Assembly (NCBI GenBank): GCA_012862575.1
Contig: BLSF01000002.1
Location: 930,001-994,000 of the forward strand
Reading direction: 5' to 3'
DNA length: 64,000 bases
Source of the DNA: Parietichytrium sp. I65-24A
Taxonomy: Eukaryota; Sar; Bigyra; Thraustochytrida; Thraustochytriidae
This document shows positions 33,594-41,800 of this stretch, piece after piece. Position 1 is the stretch's first letter. The number at the start of each line of letters is the position of its first letter. The translations under genes were made by a program, and so were the position numbers. Under the pieces are notes generated by a model. That model was not told where the DNA came from. It did no database searches and saw nothing but the letters and a program-made list of their open reading frames with translations.

Positions 33594-34430
33594 ATGGAGG
33601 ACGAGGGCCGACGCCATCGCGGGCAAGGAAGCAGATGCACTGGGCTCTGCTTGTGCACAGGGTTCGCGGCTGCACTGCTGTCCGTGGTGTACCCGTTCTG
33701 GCTGTGGCGAACTTCATTCACGTTCCATATCAAGTCGCGGGAGGCAACAGTTGGTACGGGAGCGTTCGCGTTGTCGGCGTCCTCAGAAGAATGGAATTGT
33801 GCTTTTGAAGGGTCGTGTTTCGTGTATAAAGGATGGAGCGGCATGTCTAGATTCAACGAGACGCTCTGCACGAAACCATTCTATGAGCATGTTGGGCCGT
33901 TTGGCTTTTGCGACGGTGGAGAGGGCGGAAACTTTCAGGCGCCCGCATTCCTTGTCTCCATTCAGGCCTTTTCCATCATGGCGTGTGTTTTCACTTTCGC
34001 TGCGAGCATTTTCGCATTGTGTGCACCATCTGCGGGAGGCCGGAAGCTAGCGATGCTGGCCGTAGCGTGCTCTCTGAGCGCGTGCATGTGTAGCTGTATT
34101 GCCTTTTCGGTGGCTGCGTCATCGGCATGGTATCAGACTTTTCGAAGTGCTCAAGGAGGGTCGCTGCCATTTCTAACATCCCAAAATGACTGTGCCGGGC
34201 AGCCATGCCTTTTCTTGGCAGAGAACGTGCAGCTCGGGTATGGTCCTGCGTTCTGGTCTATGATTCTGTGTTTTGTTGTTTCTCTTTTCGCGTCTTTGTC
34301 ATTGTGTGCAGTGAATACAGAGCTTGCAACTCAAGATTCCGAAGGATCATATGGAAAGGGAATAGACTATAGAGAATTCCCACCGTATGTTGATGATGGA
34401 CATTATAAGATCACGACGGCCGTGGACTAA
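33594..34430 (+). CDS. claudin-like tetraspan membrane protein, intronless paralogue
   Basis: 278 residues, single exon, ATG at 33594. It aligns along its length with the five-exon gene just upstream: PFWLWRTSF against PYWLWQTSW, GPFGFC against GQYGFC, FSVAASS against FSVAASY, and YGPAFWS...SLSLCAV against WGPAFVS...VSLCAV. Four TM helices and a Cys-containing first extracellular loop (NCAFEGSC) are visible. The C-terminus is longer, with several Tyr. An AATAAA lies at 34433-34438 immediately after the stop. Tandem origin is clear; the absence of all four introns suggests intron loss or a cDNA-mediated event. Confidence 0.78.
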   Translation: MEDEGRRHRGQGSRCTGLCLCTGFAAALLSVVYPFWLWRTSFTFHIKSREATVGTGAFALSASSEEWNCAFEGSCFVYKGWSGMSRFNETLCTKPFYEHVGPFGFCDGGEGGNFQAPAFLVSIQAFSIMACVFTFAASIFALCAPSAGGRKLAMLAVACSLSACMCSCIAFSVAASSAWYQTFRSAQGGSLPFLTSQNDCAGQPCLFLAENVQLGYGPAFWSMILCFVVSLFASLSLCAVNTELATQDSEGSYGKGIDYREFPPYVDDGHYKITTAVD

Positions 34431-34589
34431 CAAATAAAGCATTCTTTTGTACACACTAGTTTTGAAAAGTTCTGTGCAATCCCGGTATCACACACACACA
34501 CACTGCTCCAAGTATTCCTGAACCTCGATTGCCCCAATTTTGGCTACCTATGCATGGAAACTCGGGTAGACACACCACAGCTACGCAGT

Positions 34590-35156
34590 CTAGCTCTCCG
34601 ATGCGGAACGAGAGGGCTTCAGGAGATACCCCGCCAAAGCAATCTCGTAAGCCTTCACAAGGTTTCGAAATTGCTCCGCACTGCCACCTGCATCGGGATG
34701 GAGTTGTTTGGCTTTGATCTTGTAAGCTTTCTTTAACAGGGTTTTTCGCTTTGGCAGCTCTTGGAGGCCGAGAAGGGCGAGAGCATCACTTAGGCTGGTC
34801 TCGCGCTTTTTCAGCTCAGCTTCGAGCGTTTGCTGCCAAGAGTTTCCCTTGGCATCGGTCCATGACTCCCTTCTACCGTACACTCTGAATGCCCCCGGAG
34901 ACAGCGTCCCGTCGTCAAATAAGTCAAGCACGGCTTTGGGAAGCGGGCAGCTCCCACATCTAGTATCGTAGCCCCAGAATAAGCAGCAAAATTCGTCAGT
35001 CACCAGCCCACTACCGCTTCCACCCTGCGTGACAACAGAAGCGGAGGTATTGCTGCTGCTTGAAAACCTGGTCAGCTCCATTCCCTGTGTCCGTAGTCCC
35101 TGACCAATACTGGCGGCGCTCCTTTTGCCCAGCCTCTTGCTCGCGTGAGGCAGCAT
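34590..35156 (-). CDS. J-domain co-chaperone, probably mitochondrial
   Basis: 188 residues. The C-terminal J domain (about 122-176) has the HPD tripeptide at 153-155, which stimulates Hsp70 ATPase, in the context KAKQLHPDAGGS. A short J domain at the C-terminus, with no G/F or zinc-finger region, makes it a type III (DnaJC-like) protein. The N-terminus (MLPHASKRLGKRSAASIG) is basic, Ser-rich and free of acidic residues, like a mitochondrial presequence. Four cysteines at 57, 58, 67 and 70 (CC...C-x2-C) could bind a metal or form disulphides. Its partner Hsp70 is not in the window. It converges with the upstream tetraspan gene. Confidence 0.8.
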   Translation of the reverse strand: MLPHASKRLGKRSAASIGQGLRTQGMELTRFSSSSNTSASVVTQGGSGSGLVTDEFCCLFWGYDTRCGSCPLPKAVLDLFDDGTLSPGAFRVYGRRESWTDAKGNSWQQTLEAELKKRETSLSDALALLGLQELPKRKTLLKKAYKIKAKQLHPDAGGSAEQFRNLVKAYEIALAGYLLKPSRSASES

Positions 35157-36215
35157 TGTATTTACTCTCCTGCCCGGTGACCTACGTCCGACTCAACTCC
35201 GCCACCTGGCTGGTGCGAGTGTCTCATCTGACGCTCTTCGGCTGCAAGTCCAAATCCCCCCACACTTAACGACGATCAACAGCACCAAGGCCTCCTTCGC
35301 CTTCCTCGCCCCTGTCCGTCAAGCACCAGCGAAATAGCCCGTTGCCGTCGCGACGCACCCCGGAGAGTGCGGTACTCAACATCTCGCACAGCGCTGTACC
35401 ATTGATTAACTTTTCTTTCGATAGATCAGCCAGAGAAACTCTTTTCCAATTTCTGTGTCGCCATCTTAGGTACACGCTCAGTGTCAGTACATGTCAAAAC
35501 CAAAAGTCTCGCATTGCCTCCGAGCGCCGTCTTCTTCTACTTTCCATTTATTTTATTATTATTGATGTCGTCGTATTGGACCTGTTCAGTGATGACCATC
35601 GACGATAAGTTATACAAGTTATCAAAATTCAACAAACACGACCACGTCCTCTCGCGTTCGAGCGCTTGGCTAGTAGCTATCTACAGCTACTACAAAAGAA
35701 GCTCATAAACCTTAGCTAATAGAGCTAGTACAATAGTCCCACGGTAATATGCAGTACAAGCACACATACTCCTATTCTACCTCAATTAGCTCTTACTATC
35801 TGTATCAGATAGCATGTGGATGAGTCGCACTGTCTTATCCCAGCTAGCTAGCTAGTAGAGGCTAGTAGCGAAGGGAGATAATGATTAAGGACGGCTCGAT
35901 GACTGCGATTACTAGAAAAGACTGATTGATGACAGCGATTCCTGCGACCATGATGCCAACCAAAGAAACATGTTCAAGTAGAAACCAAAGAAAGCAAAGC
36001 GAAGGAGACACTTGAGACACTTGAGACAGTCGTTGTTTGTGTTGTCAATTTGTGCTGTCAATTTGTGTTGTTTGCGTTGTTTCCGTCAGGAGAGAGAGAG
36101 TGACTCGTGCGAGGTTCGCGCGCAACGGGAGTGCGTTTGAGGGCAGGAGTGCAGTATTGCAGTATTGCGTGGCGCAGCAAGTGTAGTTCGCACAGTCGCA
36201 GTCGCAGGCGGTGAG
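35157..36215. other. 1-kb divergent intergenic region
   Basis: Between the J-protein start (minus) and a mitochondrial-type gene (plus). A minus-strand open frame at 35266-35475 encodes a basic peptide without recognised family. GCTAGCTAGTAG-type short repeats occur near 35845-35865. A short AGACAC/GACTTGAGACA duplication and TTTGTGTTGT repeats lie near 36005-36075. Confidence 0.4.
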
Positions 36216-37037
36216 ATGTTTTCCAGATCAGGGAGGATGATGGCCGCAGGGCTCTCGCGGGCTAGGGCGCCGGCAGCGAGCAGAAAACTGTCCATGGGAG
36301 CGGCAGGAACAGCTGGAGCAGGAGCCACGCCTGCGGCAGCGGCTGGGGCAGAGGTAGCTGCAGAGGAAGGGTGGTCGCTGGGTTGGCGACTTGCGTTCTT
36401 TGGCACGTTCCTTACTGCCGGCGGCACGGCCACCGCAGCGTACACCATCTCGACGGATGAGGCTGCGCTCATGTGGGCGCAGGAGAATGTGCCTGCGTTT
36501 GTCAAGCTCGTGGCCCCTGCAATCGGGCTCCCGGTCGATGAGGAGACTGGCGAGCTGGACGAGGAGGAAGCTTTCCCGCCGACAATTCAGGAGCTCGTCG
36601 GAGATACGGTCCCCGTGGCTTGCACGTTGCGATCGGGCAAGGTCTACTTGGTGCAAGTTGCTTCCGATGCACAAGAGAGCGGAATCGCCGCGGCGCTCGC
36701 TCAAAAAGCCGATCTCGCAGAGCTGCAGCGCGATCCTCTCGTAAATTTTTCGTTTGTTGACCCAGAGGAAGGCGAGGCTCTCGCAAATCGTACCGACGAA
36801 GACATTCAGCGCGCGTTCGAAATTCGTTTGCCAGAGCTTCCAGCGCCTGGCACTGCTACTAAAAAGGAGCTGCAGGCGTTGTTGGACCTTATGCGCGCTA
36901 GAGAGCTGGAGTTTAAAACTCAGGTACAACTAGGAAAGAATCACGGATTTGAGACCCCTCAGTGGTCGAGAGCGATTGAGAGGGTCGAAATTTTGAAGGC
37001 CGAGCTCAAGAAGCAAATTAAGTCTGCCAAAAACTGA
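36216..37037 (+). CDS. predicted mitochondrial single-TM protein, unknown
   Basis: 273 residues from the first in-frame ATG (upstream the frame is open but has no ATG). The N-terminus (MFSRSGRMMAAGLSRARAP) is rich in Arg, Ser and Ala and lacks acids, as in a mitochondrial presequence. A Gly/Ala linker follows, then one hydrophobic helix at about 57-78 (WRLAFFGTFLTAGGTATAAY). The remaining 190 residues are acidic to mixed, with a possible coiled coil at the end (ELQALLDLMRARELEF). The layout suggests an inner-membrane protein with a soluble C-terminal domain. I recognise no family. Codon use and the long open frame support a real gene. Confidence 0.6.
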   Translation: MFSRSGRMMAAGLSRARAPAASRKLSMGAAGTAGAGATPAAAAGAEVAAEEGWSLGWRLAFFGTFLTAGGTATAAYTISTDEAALMWAQENVPAFVKLVAPAIGLPVDEETGELDEEEAFPPTIQELVGDTVPVACTLRSGKVYLVQVASDAQESGIAAALAQKADLAELQRDPLVNFSFVDPEEGEALANRTDEDIQRAFEIRLPELPAPGTATKKELQALLDLMRARELEFKTQVQLGKNHGFETPQWSRAIERVEILKAELKKQIKSAKN

Positions 37038-37220
37038 GTTCTATGCTTGTCTTTAATGTCTACCTCGAAGTTCGGAATACTGTTAAAATTTTTGGGATTT
37101 TACTGTTGTTAATATGACGTTTTGTTGAAATGGAGTACCAGGACTACGGTCTTGCTGACCTTCACTTCTTTTGCTCTGCTGAAAGGCAGGAGCGCGAGAG
37201 AGCTGAAGCGTTTGGGTCAT

Positions 37221-38453
37221 TCACTGCCACAAATTTCGGTCAGCCAGTTTTGGCTCCAACAAGCTAACAACCTCATCTAACAAAGGACCAACAGAGACGT
37301 CGCCAATTTTGAGCTGGCAAATATTGTCGGCACGGGTTTCGCCCACGTTTACTACTGCGATAGGTTTGCCTTGCTCGTGCGCAGCTTTGCAGAGCCGAAA
37401 ACTAGAGTACACAGTCAAGGAAGACCCTAGCACTAACAGACGGCCTGCCTCCCTCACCATTTCAAACGAGCGCTCGCGCGTTGCAGCAGGTACAGAGCCT
37501 CCAAAGAATACAATGGTCGGCATGAGCACTCCGCCGCACAACGGGCATCCAGGCACCACAAATGCGGAAAAGTCCGAAGTTTGCACGTCCGCGTCTCCAT
37601 CGGCCCGAACATCTATCTTGTGCGCTTCGGGCATAAATTTACGAAACCATTCCTCGTTTGACCTCTGCACCTTTTGGTGGAACTCCTGCCTCGAAAATTC
37701 CGCACCGCAGTTTAGGCACCCGACGGAATCAGTATGGCCGTGAAGCTCGAGAACCTTTTTCGACCCCGCTCGCCTGTGCAGTCTATCGACATTCTGAGTA
37801 ACCACTCCATTCACCAGGCCAAGTTCCTCTAGCCTCGCCACCGCCTTGTGCCCAATGTTTGGCTCTGCGCGTTGAAAGTACCCCGATGCAACCACAGCCC
37901 TCGCCCAGTACCGCTTTCGCAAGACATCCGAGCCGGTAAACTCTTGATGCGTGAGGGGTTTGTGACCTTCGCATCAGCAAAATCAGATTTCCGTCAACCA
38001 TTTTTCGTTCGCAACACCATTCACCCGTCAATATCCATCCCACCATGCGCCCATTCATTCTCCCGCCACTCACCTCTGCTGTACGAGCCTTTCTCGGGCG
38101 ACCTGTAATCCGGAATCCCGCTCTCCGTGGATATCCCCGCTCCCTGTGCAAGCCACAAGCCACGCTGATATGTCAGCCACATCACGTCGTCAAACCCACA
38201 TCCGGTCCACCTCTCCTCTCCGTGGCCCTCCAGAGGATTCGCCGCGCACATTCCAGCCTACATTCCAGCTTCAGCCGCTCCAAACGCGCTCCCCAACTCC
38301 GCCCAATCTTGCAAACGAACCGCAGATCCCTCTACTCACAGTTATCACGCACACCGGTGCGCGGGCCTCAGGCAGAAGAAACTCACTCAGCGCCCGCACT
38401 GCCTCGCGGCTGGGCACCGCCTTCGCGAGGTCTGGCACGAAGTCGAAGCGCAT
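37221..38453 (-). CDS. SIRT4: SIRT4-type sirtuin (class II), three exons
   Basis: Exons 38340-38453, 38074-38143 and 37221-37966 give 309 residues; human SIRT4 has 314. Introns are 196 bp and 107 bp, with GTGAGT donors and AG acceptors, in phases 0 and 1. The NAD-binding GAGISTESGIPDYRSP spans the first junction (residues 39 on). TQNVDRLH, the catalytic His137 in LHGH, and zinc-binding Cys145/148 and Cys202/205 are all present, as is GSSLTVYS. Class II sirtuins are mitochondrial NAD-dependent deacylases/ADP-ribosyltransferases. The ATG chosen leaves no obvious presequence. The frame is open for 87 codons upstream without ATG, including Arg-rich sequence, so a non-ATG or alternative first exon may supply targeting. 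Confidence 0.9.
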
Positions 38454-38867
38454 GGGACCCGAAGCTCTGGCACGGGTGGCGATGGGCCAATGGGCCAACG
38501 GGCCAACGGTGGCAGTGGTGGCAGTGGTGGCAAAGGTGCCTTGTTCCCTTTTTAAAGGGTGACGGGAGCTTTGCCAACGCGCTCGATCACCTCCAAGTCC
38601 TCCGCAGCACCGCAGCAGAGCTCTTCGAGAGTGTTGGCAAGAATAGTTGTGAGCGAAGGCGATAGTTGTATAGTTGTCTGGCGCTCGAAGAGATAGAAGG
38701 AGAGGGGTGTGCAAGCAGAAGCAGAAGAATGAGAGAGAGAGAGAGAGAGGGCTCGTAACACAGGTGTAAACATCGTTTTATTTGAGGTATAGTTGAGTTC
38801 GTTGAAAATTGAGAAGGTGCAACAGCTGCAAAGTGCATGCCCACGCTGTGAGCTCAGGGCTGTGCGT
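38454..38867. other. intergenic, upstream of SIRT4
   Basis: 414 bases between the ABCA stop and the SIRT4 start. Contains a (GA)n run near 38731-38748 and, next to the SIRT4 start, GGCCAAC and GGTGGCAGT short tandem repeats (38485-38530). Confidence 0.5.
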
Positions 38868-41800
38868 TTACTTGCGACGGGTTGGGAGAGCCTGAACAGT
38901 GCCCTTGGAGCGAGGCTTCTCGTAGGTGCCCTCGGTGGCCGCGAAACGGTTGAAGATGGTCTCGAGGGTGGTCTGCGAGATGGAAAACTCCTGAATTCCA
39001 GCCTCGGAGCGGTGATGCTCGACAATCTCAAACATGTCGGCGAGGGTCACGCGGTCCGAGCCAGGGACGCGGAAGCGAAGGCGCTGGCCCTGGCGCTCCT
39101 GGAGAGTAGCCTCACTGCTGATCTTGTTCACAAGAAGCTCCTCAATCTTCTTGAACTTGCGCTCGGTGAGAATCCACTCCGCAAAGTTGATGGCACTGAC
39201 AAAGCCGCTGCCCTGAGTGATGATCTGGTTCACTTGCGAAACTTTGAAGCTCTCTTGAAGGTCGCTTGCCCCAGCTTGCTCGAGAGCACTCTCGATTCTG
39301 CCCACGCGGAAAAGCTCCTGCGCGTCACATCCAAACTTTTCAAGGATCTTGTCGAGCTCGGGGCGGGAAGAAAGAGCGATGGTGCACTCAAGGTTGAAAC
39401 CTTGTCCATAGAGCGACTTGATACGCTGAACAGAACCGAGGCAACGCATGCCTCCCTCCACCATGATCGCAAGGCGGTTGCAAAGGGCCTCGCACTCCTC
39501 CATGGAATGGGTAGTGAGGAGAACACTAGTTCTCTTTGCGAGACGCTCGACAAAGGAGGCCACCAGACGGCGTGAGTTAGGATCAATCCCAGCGCTAGGT
39601 TCGTCTAAAAGAACGAGCGATGGAAGACCCATGGTCGCCATTGCCACACTGAGTTTGCGCTTGTTACCGCCAGAGTATCCGCCAGCAGGCTTGTCTGCAA
39701 ACTCGTTCAGCCGCAGCTCATCAATGGTCTTGTCAATCACAGACTCGAGCTGATCCTCGCGAATGTTCTTGATGCGACCGTAGTATCTGAGATGCTCGCG
39801 ACCAGTGAGAAGATCAAAGATCGCGTCAGCCTGCGGGCAGTACCCGAGGCACTGCTGTGCCTTAGAGGATTGGCGCACCACGTCAAAGCCATCCACAAAG
39901 ATGCGGCCTTCAGTTGGCTTGAATTCGCCGGAGAGCATTCCAAAGGTGGTTGATTTGCCCGCTCCGTTGGAGCCCAGGAGGCCAAAGCACTCGTTTTTGC
40001 GAAGTCCCAAAGACAGCGATTGCACTGCGACCTTTCCGTCGTTGTAGACTTTGCGAACGCGCTGGAAGGCGGCCTTGACGTCGCTTTCCTCACCAGCTTT
40101 GGTGAGGCTGCGGAGCTCAGGCACGGAGTAGGATTCGATGAGCTCGCGCTCAGCCTTGACGTCATCATCCTCCTGCGCAATACCAGACTCGTCCTCAGTT
40201 GCATAGCTGAAGGTTTGAAGCGCGCTGGATTGGCACAGTCCGCCACGGTAGCGGGTTTGCAGGAATGCCACGATGAGCAAGTAACCAATTGCCTCTGCTC
40301 CCAAAAAGATCATGTTCTTGCCTCCAATGTTGAGCGAGAATGCGGTGAAGTCCTCTTTCGGCCTGTTTTCAAGGGTCTCGTCACCATAGATCTGGGCAAA
40401 CAACTCCAAGTTGCCCACCCTGAACAGCCCTTGAGCCAGACAGTAGCTCGGCACGAGGCGGTAGATGTTCATCCAGTTCTCGTTGTTTTGTCGACTCTGC
40501 TCCATGAAGAGCATGACGGTGGAAAGCAAGAGAAGCACAATACTTCCGAACAGGTTGAGAAGCAGGGTACCAAACTGGGCGAAGGAGCTGGTCGAAAAGA
40601 AGTAGGACGTGCAGTAAGTGAATGGGGTTGCTGCAAACCCGTAGAGGATGAAGAGGAGGATCACTGCTGGAGCCTCGTTGGTGAAAGCAGTGACATCATA
40701 CGCGAAGATCAAGCAGATGGACAACACGCAAGGCACGATGTAGGTTGCCATATCGAAAACATAGCAACTGATCCAGTAAGCGAGTGGAGACACACCGTTC
40801 ACAAGCTGCTGATGCCAAGCTTTGGACTCGCGCTCTTTGACGAGAAAGACTGCATACCCGGTTGGCACGAAAGCAAATGCGATCGCAATTGTGACAGTGG
40901 CAGTCAGCGACTCGTAGCCACTGTTGACTTCGATCTCATTCTTGGTGTATGGAAACATGTCAAACCCGGTGTCAATCTCAGCCTGATCCTCGCCCAAGTA
41001 AGAGGAGAGTGCAGAGTGCGCCCTGTTCAGCATGTAAGGCATACCAAACACGGAAGAAAAGTTGTACGCTACGGTGAGCTCACCACGGATAGACTCATCG
41101 CTTACGTTGAGGACGTTTCTCATGAGACCGACGTAACTGTTGCTTTCGGTTGCGTTTGCCATGCTCAAGGTCAGCGAAGCATACTCCGCGAGCTGCGTCT
41201 GAAATGCTTTGGTAGCGGACGTGTTCATGACGGAACAGAGGGATGCGCCACTGCCTGCGATAGGCTGCACCTTGGTCAGAGCCTCTCCGATGGCTCCATA
41301 AACATCGTCTGACTTCAACAAACTAGGAAAGTATGCCATCATGTAGTAGCCCATGTAGGTAGAAATCGACTCAATGGACGCAGCAAAAGAATCATCGAAC
41401 CTACAGAAAGATGATTCCTCGGATCCTACGTCAACGCTGAAGTCAAGGTTGATGTCAGGGATATCGAGGAGCTTTGCAATATCGCTTGTAGCGGTGGTGA
41501 TCGGCACTGGATTGTCGAGGCCGTCGTTCCAGCTTGCAGCTGTTGGGCCAATGTCGTACACAGAAGGCGATTTCTCCCCAGTGAGGCTAAAGAGGAGGAA
41601 CCCGAGGACCAAGAAGATGATCGGGATGAAGAGCTGGCAGATCCAGGCCTTTGCGTCGCGCCTGGTGAGCAGAATGCGTTTGTTCATCAAAGTCTTGATC
41701 TGTTTTCCAAGAATTCCTTTCCTGTCGCCGAGAATATCTGGGGAGGTGGTGTCCACACCGTCGTGCTCAACTGGCACAACATGGGCTTGGAGCTCCTTGC

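Noticed and set aside
40020-41312. 430-codon plus-strand open frame inside the ABCA gene
   Set aside because: Antisense shadow of a strongly conserved transporter; its peptide has no family resemblance. The same applies to other long plus-strand frames across 38793-44188.
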